From positions 1 to 33,969 of the forward strand of contig PWLR01000031.1 in NCBI GenBank assembly GCA_003558435.1: a stretch of DNA of 33,969 nucleotides, written 5' to 3'. The DNA is from Nitriliruptoraceae bacterium. Its GTDB lineage: Bacteria; Actinomycetota; Nitriliruptoria; Nitriliruptorales; Nitriliruptoraceae. Positions 15,819 through 24,334 of the stretch are shown here, piece after piece (position 1 is the first letter of the stretch; the number at the start of each line of letters is the position of its first letter). A program made the position numbers and the translations under genes. The notes beneath the pieces were generated by a model, which worked only from the letters and a program-made list of their open reading frames with translations, ran no database searches and was not told the DNA's origin.

Positions 15819-16895
15819 GTGCGATGGTTCCGAGCACCCGGTAGGGCGAACCTCATCGGCGAGCACACCGACCACACCGACGGGCTCGTGCTGCCCGCCG
15901 CCATCGACCGGGCGCTGAGCCTCGAGGCCGACCTCGGGGGACACCGCATCCGGCTGACCTCGGCTCAGGCCCCTGAACGGGTCGATGTCCCCGCGGACGG
16001 TTCGAGTGCCCCGGAGGGCGGGTTCGGGCGGTTCGTCGCGGCCGTCGCGGCGGAACTCGCCGAGGTCGGTCGCGCGCCCGTCGGGATGACCGGACGGTTG
16101 ACGTCCGACCTGCCGCAGGGCGCGGGGCTGTCGTCGTCGGCGGCCCTCGAGGTGGTGGTCGCGACCGCCCTGTGCGCCGCCGCCGATCTGCAGCTCGAAC
16201 CGCTGGAGCTTGCGGCACTGTGTCGTCGCGCCGAGCACCGCGCCGTCGGCGTGCCCTCCGGGATCATGGACCAGGCGGCATCGATCCTCGGGCGCGCCGG
16301 ACACGCCGTGCTGCTCGACTGCGGGACCTTGGAGCACCGTCAGGTCCCGCTCCCCGAGCAGCATGCGCTGCTGCTGCTCGACACCGGGGTCCAGCGCCGA
16401 CTGGAGACCTCCGGCTACGCGCAGCGCTCGGAGGAGCTGCGTGCCGGACTCCACGTGCTGGATGGCCGTCGACCCGCCGATGTCGACCCGGCCGAGCTGC
16501 CCACCTTGTTGGCCTCGTTGCCCGCGATCCCCGCTCGTCGTCTGCGCCACGTGGTGAGCGAGAACGCCCGGGTGCGCGAGGTGGCGGCCGCCTTCGCGGC
16601 CGAGGACCTACCCCGTGTGGGCGAGCTGTTCGCGGCCGGACATGCGAGCCTGCGCGACGACTACGAGGTGTCGATCCCGGAGCTGGACGCGCTGGTGGAG
16701 CTGTCCGGCGAGGCGGGGGCGACCGCGGCCCGGATGACCGGCGGCGGGTTCGGCGGTGCGATCGTGGTGCTGGTCCCCGACGACCGCGCACAGAGCCTGG
16801 GCGAATCGGTCCTGGCGGCCTACCGCGAACGGTTCCCCGCCGCCTCGCCGTCGCTGCACCTCTGCCACGCGAGCGACGGCGCCGGCGAGCGGTAG
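15819..16895 (+). CDS. galK: Galactokinase
   Basis: This gene encodes 358 residues from a GTG start. The enzyme phosphorylates alpha-galactose with ATP in the cytoplasm. All three GHMP signatures are present: G-R-A-N-L-I-G-E-H-T-D at 8-18, the ATP loop L-P-Q-G-A-G-L-S-S-S-A-A-L at 98-110, and M-T-G-G-G-F-G-G in the C-terminal half. The catalytic base is Asp151 in I-M-D-Q. It is slightly shorter than the usual 380-390 residues. It is transcribed away from galE, and the ribosome binding site is weak. Confidence 0.94.
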   Translation: MRWFRAPGRANLIGEHTDHTDGLVLPAAIDRALSLEADLGGHRIRLTSAQAPERVDVPADGSSAPEGGFGRFVAAVAAELAEVGRAPVGMTGRLTSDLPQGAGLSSSAALEVVVATALCAAADLQLEPLELAALCRRAEHRAVGVPSGIMDQAASILGRAGHAVLLDCGTLEHRQVPLPEQHALLLLDTGVQRRLETSGYAQRSEELRAGLHVLDGRRPADVDPAELPTLLASLPAIPARRLRHVVSENARVREVAAAFAAEDLPRVGELFAAGHASLRDDYEVSIPELDALVELSGEAGATAARMTGGGFGGAIVVLVPDDRAQSLGESVLAAYRERFPAASPSLHLCHASDGAGER

Positions 16896-16964
16896 GCCGC
16901 CGTCCCGCGGGAGCCGGCTGCGCCCACCTCGCGCTCGTGGTCCGGTCCGTCGCTCGTGGCCGTC

Positions 16965-17000
16965 GGATCGGTTGGCCGATCCCGACCGGGTTCGTAGGGT
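16965..17000 (+). promoter_or_regulatory. Promoter and palindrome for the SARP-like regulator gene
   Basis: A -35 TTGGCC (16972-16977) and a -10 TAGGGT (16995-17000) are 17 bases apart. A perfect inverted repeat, GGATCGG-ttgg-CCGATCC (16965-16982), covers the -35 box and could be an operator, possibly for autoregulation. Confidence 0.55.
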
Positions 17001-17030
17001 GGAAGGGAGATCCAGGAGCCGGGGACACCG

Positions 17031-20000
17031 ATGCCGGTGCGACGCCAGGTACGGATCGAGTTGCTCGGCGGTTTCGCGGTGAGCATCGGTCCACGCAAGA
17101 TCGCCGACGAGGCCTGGCGGCTTCGCAAGGCCAAGGCGCTGGTGAAGCTGCTGGCCCTGGCTCCTGCACACCGATCGCCCTGGGAGCAGCTGGGTGAGAC
17201 GCTGTGGCCGGATCGGAACGTCGAGGCGATCCGCAACAACTTCCATCAGACGCTCCGCGCGGCACGTCTCGCGCTCGGCTCGGCCGGGGTGGACGGCCGA
17301 GAGGTGCTGCGCCTGCGTGAGGGCGTGGTCGGCTTCGGTGACGACACGGACGTCGTGGTCGACGTGGATGTGTTCACCGCGGCGTCCCAGCGCGCCCGGG
17401 ACACGGGTGACCTCGCCGCCCATCGGGACGCGGTCCGGCTCTACGCGGGCGAGCTGCTGCCCGAGGACCCCTACGAGGATTGGGCGAGCGGCCCCCGCGA
17501 GGCGATGCGCGAGCAGCACGCGGCCCTGGTGCTGGTGTTGGCGCGCGGGCACCGTGAGCGTGACGATCCCGCGGCCGCGGCCGACCTGCTGCGCACCGTG
17601 CTGCGCCACGACGAACTGCACGAGCCCGCGCGACGCGAGCTGATGCGGGTGCTCGCCGACACCGGACGCCGTCAGGAGGCGCTCGCGGAGTACGAGACGC
17701 TGCGCGACGCACTGCGTCGCCGCCTCGAGGCCGATCCGGATCCCGAGACGCGTCGGCTCTACCGCCGCTTGCTCGCCGGATCGGTCGACGAGAGCGGGAC
17801 GGCCCGCGGGGGCGACGCCTCGGCCGATGCGGCTCCCGGATACGGCAGCAACCTGCCGGCCCCCGTGTCCAGCTTCGTCGGCCGCGACCGGGAGGTCGCC
17901 GAGGTCGAGCGGCTGCTCGCCGCCACCCGGTTGCTGACGCTCACCGGGGTCGGTGGCGCGGGCAAGACCCGCCTGGCCATCGAGGTGGCCCGGCGGCAGC
18001 TCGACGCCTTCGATCAGCAGGTCTTCTTCGTGGACCTCGCGCCGATCTCGGACCCGGTCGGCGTCCCCCAGGCCGTCGCCGGGGCGTTGTCGCTCGAACT
18101 ACCCGAACGTGGCGCCGCCGTCCCGGCCCTCGTCGAGCAGCTCGCCCCGAGGCAGCTGCTGCTCGTGATCGACAACTGCGAGCACCTGATCGGGGTGTGC
18201 GCAGAGCTGCTCTCGACCTTGCTGGGTTCATGTCCCAGGGTGCGGTCGCTCGCCACCAGCCGGGAAGCCCTCCGCATCGAGGGCGAGGTCGCCTGGCGGG
18301 TGCCCTCGCTCGCCCTACCCGACCTGCGGCGTCTGCCCGATCACGGTGCACTCGCCGACCAGGCTGCGGTGCGGTTGTTCTGCGAGCGTGCGACGGCAGC
18401 CGAGCCGAGGTTCGGGCTCACCGCGACCAACGCCGCCACCGTGGCCGAGTTGTGCGTCCGACTCGATGGCATGCCACTGGCGCTGGAGCTCGCGGCAGCC
18501 CGTGTCCGCATGCTCTCGCCCGCCCAGATCCTCGAACGTCTCGGCGGGATGCTGGAGCTGTTGGGTGGACGGAGCCGCGCGGGGCTGTCCCGCCAGCGCA
18601 CGCTGCGTGCGGCCCTCGACTGGAGCCACGATCTGCTCGATGCGACCGAACGGGTGGCGTTCCGCCGGCTCGCGGTCTTCAACGGCAGCTTCCCGCTCGA
18701 AGCGGCGGAGCACGTCTGCGCCATCGATCCCCTGGGTCGTGACGAGGTGATGGAGCTGCTCGGCCGGCTCGTCGACCAGTCGCTGGTGACGAGCCAGCCC
18801 CACGGTGAGGTGGTGCGTTATCGCCTGATCGAGACCGTGCGGCAGTACGCGGGGGCACGTCTCGACCTATCCGACGAGCGACGAACCATCGAACGACGGC
18901 ACCGCGATTGGTACTGCGGCTGGGTGGAGGAACACGACCCCGAACGGGCTGCGGCCGCGGGCGAGGCGTCCCTGCGTCGCTTCGAGGTCGAGCACGACAA
19001 CCTGCGGGCGGCGCTGCGCTCGGCGCTGGCCGACGATCCCGGGACGGCACTGCGCCTGGCCACCAGCCTCTGGCGGTTCTGGCTCGCACGCGGCTACTTC
19101 GCCGAGGGCCGGCGTTGGCTCAGCGCCGCGCTCGAGGCCGAACCCGCGCCGACGGCGCTGCGTGCCCGTGGCCTGATCGCGATCGCCGTCCTCGACATGC
19201 GTTACGCCTCCGGGGTGGAGCGACTCGAACGCGTCGCCGGCGAGGTGGTCGACATCCACCGGGAACTCGACGACGAGGTGGCCTTCGCCCAGGCGCTCCA
19301 GTTGACGGCCGTGTTGCTGTGGACCGCGCACCGGATCCAGGCGGCCGAGGAGCAGCTCGACCACGCCTGCGCCCTGAGCCGCGACCTCGGGGCCGACCAC
19401 GTCCTCGCCGCGGCCACGCACACCCGAGGGGTACTGGCGCTCGGCCAGGGGCGGCCGGCACAGGCGCAGGCGCATTTCGAGGCCTGCCGTGACCGGCTCG
19501 ACCAGCTCGAGGATCCCGAGCGCGGCTTCTTCCCGGCCATCTCGATCGGGTTCTCGGTCGAGTGGGACGCGGGTTCCCCCCGGTTGGTGTTCGAGGAGAC
19601 ACTCGTGATGGGCTACCGCCTGGACGTGGGCCCGGCCGTCGCGTTCCTGGACGTCAGCCGTGCGTGGGCGGCGCGCGCCGACGGCGACCTCGAAGCCGCC
19701 GTCGCCCACGCCCGCGACAGCTACGTCGGCTTCACCGCTGCGGGCTGGGACTACGGCATCGCGCTCGCGGACAACCTGCTCGGCAACCTCTACCGGCAGA
19801 CGGGTGACCACCGGGCGGCGCGCCGCTGCCTGGGGCAGAGCCTGCGACGGCGGGCATGGCTGGGAGATCGGCGGGCGACCGGCGTGACGCTCGGGGCTCT
19901 GGGGATGCTGGCAGCCGCAGGGGGGGACGAGGTCGGGACGCAGCGCTACCTGCGCCGGGCCCTCGAGCTGTTCGAGCGGATCGAGGACGGGTTCGGCACG

Positions 20001-20279
20001 GCCGGGACCCTGCTCAACCTCGGGGTGGCGTCACTGCGCGCCGATGACCTGGACGCCGCCGAGCCCCGACTGGAACAGATCCAGGAGCTTCGCGACGCTC
20101 CGGGCGGACACCGACCGGTGGGGTGGGGCGCGGTGATGCTCGCCGAGATCGCGCGTCGTCGGGGAGAGGTGGCAGCGGCCGGCGAGTGCCTGACCGAGGC
20201 ACGGACGGTGTTCGCCGGTATCGGTGAGCGGATGGGGTTGGCGCACTGCGAACGGCTGGAGCGCGAACGGGTGCGCTGA
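17031..20279 (+). CDS. SARP/AfsR-like regulator: winged helix, BTAD, AAA ATPase and TPR-like repeats
   Basis: This gene encodes 1082 residues. Domains in order are an OmpR-like DNA-binding region (about 8-80), a bacterial transcriptional activation domain (about 110-248), a STAND-type ATPase with Walker A G-V-G-G-A-G-K-T at 306-313 and Walker B L-L-L-V-I-D-N-C-E-H at 376-385, and T-S-R-E-A-L-R at 409-415 and G-M-P-L-A-L-E further on. An all-helical TPR-like region runs from about 640 to the end. No LuxR-type helix-turn-helix ends the protein. Such proteins act as ATP-dependent switches that activate nearby genes, often in secondary metabolism. The flavin oxidoreductase and cupin genes follow on the same strand and are the likeliest targets (inference). 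Confidence 0.88.
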   Translation: MPVRRQVRIELLGGFAVSIGPRKIADEAWRLRKAKALVKLLALAPAHRSPWEQLGETLWPDRNVEAIRNNFHQTLRAARLALGSAGVDGREVLRLREGVVGFGDDTDVVVDVDVFTAASQRARDTGDLAAHRDAVRLYAGELLPEDPYEDWASGPREAMREQHAALVLVLARGHRERDDPAAAADLLRTVLRHDELHEPARRELMRVLADTGRRQEALAEYETLRDALRRRLEADPDPETRRLYRRLLAGSVDESGTARGGDASADAAPGYGSNLPAPVSSFVGRDREVAEVERLLAATRLLTLTGVGGAGKTRLAIEVARRQLDAFDQQVFFVDLAPISDPVGVPQAVAGALSLELPERGAAVPALVEQLAPRQLLLVIDNCEHLIGVCAELLSTLLGSCPRVRSLATSREALRIEGEVAWRVPSLALPDLRRLPDHGALADQAAVRLFCERATAAEPRFGLTATNAATVAELCVRLDGMPLALELAAARVRMLSPAQILERLGGMLELLGGRSRAGLSRQRTLRAALDWSHDLLDATERVAFRRLAVFNGSFPLEAAEHVCAIDPLGRDEVMELLGRLVDQSLVTSQPHGEVVRYRLIETVRQYAGARLDLSDERRTIERRHRDWYCGWVEEHDPERAAAAGEASLRRFEVEHDNLRAALRSALADDPGTALRLATSLWRFWLARGYFAEGRRWLSAALEAEPAPTALRARGLIAIAVLDMRYASGVERLERVAGEVVDIHRELDDEVAFAQALQLTAVLLWTAHRIQAAEEQLDHACALSRDLGADHVLAAATHTRGVLALGQGRPAQAQAHFEACRDRLDQLEDPERGFFPAISIGFSVEWDAGSPRLVFEETLVMGYRLDVGPAVAFLDVSRAWAARADGDLEAAVAHARDSYVGFTAAGWDYGIALADNLLGNLYRQTGDHRAARRCLGQSLRRRAWLGDRRATGVTLGALGMLAAAGGDEVGTQRYLRRALELFERIEDGFGTAGTLLNLGVASLRADDLDAAEPRLEQIQELRDAPGGHRPVGWGAVMLAEIARRRGEVAAAGECLTEARTVFAGIGERMGLAHCERLERERVR

Positions 20280-20370
20280 GGGCGGGAGCGCGGCGAGGAC
20301 AGCGTCTGTCTGACGCCGGCGACGGCGCTTCAGCGTCGATTACGCGTCCGCTACGCAGCCGTCGTGCAGC

Positions 20371-20410
20371 GTCGCTCCTGGTTCCCGACAACCAGGCCTG
20401 AAGGAGCGAC
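20371..20410 (+). promoter_or_regulatory. Hairpin that hides the oxidoreductase ribosome binding site
   Basis: GTCGCTCC (20371-20378) pairs with GGAGCGAC (20403-20410), and TGGTT (20379-20383) pairs with AACCA (20390-20394) inside it. The 3' outer arm contains the GGAG of AAGGAG (20401-20406), the only good Shine-Dalgarno sequence, and ends one base before the ATG at 20412. When folded it should block initiation. It could respond to temperature, a protein or a ligand; none is indicated. Confidence 0.5.
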
Positions 20411-20411
20411 C

Positions 20412-21794
20412 ATGAGCGACACCACGATCTCGACGATCCGCGACCGCGTACGAGGCGCGGTCATCACCCCCGACGACGAGGGCTACGACGAGGCACGCCG
20501 GGTCCACAACGGCATGATCGACCGTGAGCCACGCGCCGTCGTGCGGTGTTCCGACGTCACCGACGTCCGCGTCGTCGTCGATGCGGCGAGGGACGGTGGC
20601 CTCGACCTGGCCGTCCGCGGCGGTGGCCACAGCGTCCCGGGGTTCGGCACCGGCGACGATGCGCTCGTCATCGACCTGTCACCGATGAACGGCGTCCGCG
20701 TCGACCCGGGCCGGCGGAGCGCCCGCGCCGAGGGTGGCTGCACCTGGGGTCAGCTGGACCATGCCACCCACGGGTTCGGGCTCGCCACCACCGGCGGGCT
20801 CGTCTCGACCACCGGGGTCGGCGGCCTGACGCTCGGCGGGGGCATCGGTCACCTGACGCGCAGCTGCGGGCTGTCGTGCGACAACCTGGTCTCCGCGGAC
20901 GTGGTCACCGCCGACGGTGGGTTCCTCACCGCCAGCGAGGACCAGCACCCCGAGCTGTTCTGGGCCCTGCGCGGTGGTGGGGGCAACCTCGGCGTGGTCA
21001 CCTCCTTCGAGTTCCGCCTCCACCCCGTCGCCACGATCTACGGCGGACCGATCTTCTACCCGGTGGAGCACGCCGCCCACGTGCTGGAGTTCTTCGACGA
21101 CTTCCTCGCGAAGGCTCCGGAGGAGTTGGGGGCGTTCTTCGGCTTCCAGATCGCCCCGCCGTTGCCCTTCATCCCCGAGGAGCGCCACGGTGAGACGATG
21201 TGCGCGATCGTCACGTGCTGGACGGGTCCGTTGGAGAAGGGGGAACCGGCGCTCGCGCCGCTGCTGGAGGACGCGGGTCCGGTCGTCGCCCAGCACGTGG
21301 GTCCGATGCCATATCCGGCACTCAACTCGGCGTTCGACGGGCTCTACCCGGATGGGCTGCAGCACTACTGGAAGGCCGACTTCGTCCGGGAGTTGACCCC
21401 GGCAGCGATCGAGGCGCACGTGCACCACGGGCCGCTCGTGCCGTCCGTGCACTCGACCATGCACCTCTACCCGCTCGACGGTGCGGTCCAGCGCGTGAGC
21501 GCGGACGCGACGGCGTTCGCCCATCGCGACTCCCGTTACGTCGCGGTCATCGTGGGCATGTGGCCGGACCCCGCGGACAACGAGGCCAACACCCGTTGGG
21601 TTCGCGACTACTGGCAAGCCATCCACCCTCACTCCGAGGAGGGCGGCTACGTCAACTTCATGGCCGGCGACGACCAGGGCCGCATCCGCGCCAACTACGG
21701 CGCCAACTACGACCGTCTCGCGGCGGTCAAGGCCACCTACGACCCCCACAACCTGTTCCACCTCAACCAGAACGTCACCCCGGCAGCCAGCTGA
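20412..21794 (+). CDS. FAD-linked oxidoreductase of the berberine-bridge-enzyme family
   Basis: This gene encodes 460 residues. The N-terminal PCMH-type FAD domain carries R-G-G-G-H-S at 69-74, with His73 as the expected 8-alpha-histidyl FAD link, and G-V-G-G-L-T-L-G-G-G-I-G at 135-146. The C-terminal BBE domain has Y-V-N-F-M and ends N-L-F-H-L-N-Q-N-V. At the place of the second FAD-linking cysteine of plant and fungal enzymes (C-V-G-G) this protein has Gly135, so attachment is probably through His73 only. It may oxidise a sugar, alcohol or phenolic compound using O2; the substrate is unknown. It is 132 bp downstream of the regulator gene, and the start is set by AAGGAG within a hairpin. Confidence 0.9.
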   Translation: MSDTTISTIRDRVRGAVITPDDEGYDEARRVHNGMIDREPRAVVRCSDVTDVRVVVDAARDGGLDLAVRGGGHSVPGFGTGDDALVIDLSPMNGVRVDPGRRSARAEGGCTWGQLDHATHGFGLATTGGLVSTTGVGGLTLGGGIGHLTRSCGLSCDNLVSADVVTADGGFLTASEDQHPELFWALRGGGGNLGVVTSFEFRLHPVATIYGGPIFYPVEHAAHVLEFFDDFLAKAPEELGAFFGFQIAPPLPFIPEERHGETMCAIVTCWTGPLEKGEPALAPLLEDAGPVVAQHVGPMPYPALNSAFDGLYPDGLQHYWKADFVRELTPAAIEAHVHHGPLVPSVHSTMHLYPLDGAVQRVSADATAFAHRDSRYVAVIVGMWPDPADNEANTRWVRDYWQAIHPHSEEGGYVNFMAGDDQGRIRANYGANYDRLAAVKATYDPHNLFHLNQNVTPAAS

Positions 21795-21842
21795 ACGGTG
21801 CCGGACAGCGTCCGGGTCGAGCCCGGAGGAAGGAAGAAGGGC

Positions 21843-22397
21843 ATGGACACCACACGGATCGATGGACGGGGGAACAAAGGCACCGTCGCGCTGGTGGCCC
21901 TGGCGGTGGCGGCGTTGCTCGTCGCGCTGATCGCCACGGGGACCGGCGCGGATGAGCCGCACCACGGCATCGACGGACCCACAGGGGTCACCGTGGAGCT
22001 GCTCACTAGCGGCTCGTTCGTCGACGATGTCGCCGCGCAGTTCCGGCTCCGCTACGACGAGCCCGGCGCGAATCGAGGCGTGACCGTCATGAACCTGCGG
22101 GAGGCCGGCGACGTCGTGGTGGCGAAGGTCACCTTCGAGCCCGGCGGGTCCCTGGGCTGGCATACCCACCCGGGTTCGTCCGTCGTCAGTATCGACAAGG
22201 GCGAGCTGGAAGTCACCAACGCCTCCGATTGCCTCACACGAACCTATGGGAAGAACACGGTCTGGATCGATCCCGGCCAGGGCAACGTGCACAACGCGGT
22301 GAACCCGGGCACGACGGACACGGTCGCGTACGTGACGTTCTTCGGGGTGCCGGAGGACGAGCCGGCGACCGAGCACGTCGCTCCGGTCGACTGCTGA
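21843..22397 (+). CDS. Cupin-domain protein with N-terminal membrane segment
   Basis: This gene encodes 184 residues from the ATG at 21843, which follows a purine-rich ribosome binding region (GGAGGAAGGAAGAAGGG). Residues 14-33 form a membrane anchor or uncleaved signal. A single cupin barrel follows outside: motif 1 includes G-W-H-T-H-P (His107, His109) and G-E-L-E-V, and motif 2 includes N-V-H-N (His150), a likely metal site. Cys130 and Cys184 could pair. It starts 48 bp after the oxidoreductase stop and is probably co-transcribed. Function is unknown. Confidence 0.82.
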   Translation: MDTTRIDGRGNKGTVALVALAVAALLVALIATGTGADEPHHGIDGPTGVTVELLTSGSFVDDVAAQFRLRYDEPGANRGVTVMNLREAGDVVVAKVTFEPGGSLGWHTHPGSSVVSIDKGELEVTNASDCLTRTYGKNTVWIDPGQGNVHNAVNPGTTDTVAYVTFFGVPEDEPATEHVAPVDC

Positions 22398-22412
22398 GCC
22401 CGCGTCGCGGAC

Positions 22413-22448
22413 ACGGCGGCCCTGACGGCTTCGCGTCGGGGCCGCCGT
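22413..22448. terminator. Strong bidirectional hairpin after the cupin gene
   Basis: A stem of about 15 bp pairs 22413-22427 with 22434-22448 (outer ACGGCGGCCC / GGGCCGCCGT, with one G-T pair inside). The loop contains TTC(G). It lies between convergent genes and can end both transcripts. Confidence 0.7.
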
Positions 22449-22475
22449 CGCCGGTCCGGGACCGGCGCCCCCGGC

Positions 22476-23246
22476 TCAGCGGTCGACCGACAGCTCGGGC
22501 GGGGCCTGCTCCAGTTCGATCGGTGGAAACCGGGCTGCATCGGTCAGCTGACGTTCGCCGAGCGGCTCGGCGAGCTCGACCGTGATCGGCGTCGGCGGGT
22601 TGGACGGGCAGCTCTGGTCGCCCTCCAAGGGCTCCACGCCGACCACGAGCCGGACCTCGTCGGCCGTTTCCTCGACCGAAACCGCGACCCGATCGGTCGC
22701 GGGCCGTCCGGATGCGCAGGCTCGTTCCACGACCCACAGCGACAGCGAGGTGTCATCCTCGGCCGGTGGTGCCTCGGGGTCGAGCACCACGGTCGCCGCC
22801 CCCAGGCCGTCCAGCTCGGCCCGGAGCGTGCACGGGCCGGCCGAGGTCGTCATCCAACCGTCGGCGTCGGCCTCCCCGTCGCCGGGTTGGCCGAGGCGCT
22901 CGACGACCAGCCGCGCGTGGTCGCGGATCTCGCCGTCCAGGACGTCCGGAGGATCGAGGGGTCGGATCGCGCCGAGCCGGTCGGCCTCGACCTCGACGGC
23001 CAACCACCCGGCGAGGTCGTCGGTCGCGGCCTCGAAGGCCGCTGCGCCCGGATGATCGTCGAGTTCGGCGACCTCCGGTGCCTGCGCGATCTCCGCAGCG
23101 GTGACGCGCACGCCGAAGCAGTCGTAGTGGATCGCGCCTGGGTCCGACGGAGCGTCCCCGACCTGCACGCCGGGGCCCGTGTTCCCGCAGGCGGTCAGGA
23201 TGATCACGGCGCCCACCAGCGCCAGCGTCGTCGGGAGGTGTCGCAC
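22476..23246 (-). CDS. Predicted lipoprotein of unknown function
   Basis: This gene encodes 256 residues from a GTG with GGAG upstream. The signal peptide ends in lipobox I-L-T-A-C with Cys20 as the lipid site. The mature part is acidic and has four further cysteines (in Y-D-C-F, G-P-C-T, R-A-C-A and Q-S-C-P) that could form two disulfides outside the cell. I do not recognise a named domain. The open frame runs far upstream, but the lipobox defines the real start. It lies 110 bp after the aldose epimerase gene on the same strand. Confidence 0.75.
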   Translation of the reverse strand: MRHLPTTLALVGAVIILTACGNTGPGVQVGDAPSDPGAIHYDCFGVRVTAAEIAQAPEVAELDDHPGAAAFEAATDDLAGWLAVEVEADRLGAIRPLDPPDVLDGEIRDHARLVVERLGQPGDGEADADGWMTTSAGPCTLRAELDGLGAATVVLDPEAPPAEDDTSLSLWVVERACASGRPATDRVAVSVEETADEVRLVVGVEPLEGDQSCPSNPPTPITVELAEPLGERQLTDAARFPPIELEQAPPELSVDR

Positions 23247-23356
23247 GTCGTCTCCGATCCGTCGGCTAGGAGTCGGACGCCACGCAGCAGCGAAGGGTTG
23301 CGAGCCGACGCTGGCCCATCCGGGGCGGCGGACGGCGCGCTCGTACGGCAGGGTCG

Positions 23357-24184
23357 TCAGGGCCGTGACCATCGCCACGTGGACGTGAGCCGTACCGGGG
23401 CGTTCGGGCCGGCGAGCCGGGGGTGCTGGTTGACCTCGTCCGGCGGGCCGGTCTGTGGCTCGGCGCAGACCGCATGGTCCTTGCCCGTGTACACCACCGT
23501 GGTGGGCCCGTCGTGGTCGATCTCGAGCCGGAGCAACTCGCCCCACTGCACCGCCACCGGTCCGGTCAGACCGCCGAACGCGTCGTCCCAGGGTTGGGGT
23601 GGGATCTCGACGCGCCGGTCGGTGGCGATCCCCTCCTCGTCGCGGAGCAGCATGTACCCGGCGGGGAGTTCGATCCGCGCACCGGCACCGGCGACCCGAC
23701 GACGGAACCACGGGTGCCAGCCGACGGTGGCCGGAACGGGGGTGCCCGCGGTCACCTCGAGCAGCAGCTCCAGACGGTCTTCATGGAGTTCGAGATGTTG
23801 CTCGATGCGTGTCGGCGCGAACCATGCCGGGTCCTCGAGCGTCACGTCCAGATCGGCATCGGGAGCGACGCCGGGAAGCTCGATCGACCACGAGTTCGGG
23901 CCGGTGGTCGCCCAGGGGGCGCTGTGGACCAGGCCGTGGAGCCCGTGACCGTCGTCGGGATCGCGCGGGAACCGCAGGGCGCGGCCGTCGTGCACGACGA
24001 GCCCGTCGCGGATCCGACCGGCCCATGGCGCCATCACGAACGAGCCGTAGGTCCAGCCGCCGCCCGAACCGGGGTGGAGCAGTTCGTGGCCGTCGACGAT
24101 CAGCGAGGTGATGCGGGCGCCGTCCCGGGGGTCGACGGTGACCGTCGCGGCCCCGGCGCGCCGTACGACGACGTCGTCGTGCAC
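23357..24184 (-). CDS. Aldose 1-epimerase family protein (galactose mutarotase-like)
   Basis: This gene encodes 275 residues from a GTG with AAAGGAG upstream. The mutarotase active site is visible: His83 in G-L-H-G-L, His157 in W-H-P-W-F as the general acid, and Glu242 in C-A-E-P-Q-T-G as the general base. A-P-W-A-G-R-I at 52-58 is also typical. It would interconvert alpha and beta anomers of galactose or another aldose, preparing sugar for GalK. It lies 7 kb from the galactose locus, so a related hexose is possible. It is divergent from azlC. Confidence 0.88.
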   Translation of the reverse strand: MHDDVVVRRAGAATVTVDPRDGARITSLIVDGHELLHPGSGGGWTYGSFVMAPWAGRIRDGLVVHDGRALRFPRDPDDGHGLHGLVHSAPWATTGPNSWSIELPGVAPDADLDVTLEDPAWFAPTRIEQHLELHEDRLELLLEVTAGTPVPATVGWHPWFRRRVAGAGARIELPAGYMLLRDEEGIATDRRVEIPPQPWDDAFGGLTGPVAVQWGELLRLEIDHDGPTTVVYTGKDHAVCAEPQTGPPDEVNQHPRLAGPNAPVRLTSTWRWSRP

Positions 24185-24250
24185 GTTCGCTCCTTTTGCC
24201 GCTGAAGGCACCCAGATCCCGTTCCGGATGGCCGCGTGCGGACCGTAGCC

Positions 24251-24286
24251 GGACCGACCTGGTCCCGAGGCGGCGGTGACCGCCGC
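24251..24286. promoter_or_regulatory. Palindromes in the galM-like/azlC divergent region
   Basis: Two palindromes lie close together: GGACC-gacct-GGTCC (24251-24265) and GCGGCGGT-g-ACCGCCGC (24270-24286, 8-bp arms about one base). They sit midway in the 150-bp divergent region and are candidate regulator sites; the second could also fold in RNA. Confidence 0.4.
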
Positions 24287-24322
24287 GGTGGGTCCAGTTG
24301 GCGTCCGCGGCGGGTGGCCTGG

Positions 24323-24328
24323 CAGGCT
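24323..24328 (+). promoter_or_regulatory. -10 element for leaderless azlC
   Basis: CAGGCT ends six bases before the azlC ATG, as at metG and galT. A possible -35 TTGGCG lies at 24298-24303 with a long 19-base spacer. No Shine-Dalgarno sequence is present. Confidence 0.4.
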
Positions 24329-24334
24329 GTCACG

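Noticed and set aside
20679..22376. A 565-codon minus-strand open frame
   Set aside because: It crosses the oxidoreductase and cupin genes on the opposite strand and has shadow composition without motifs.
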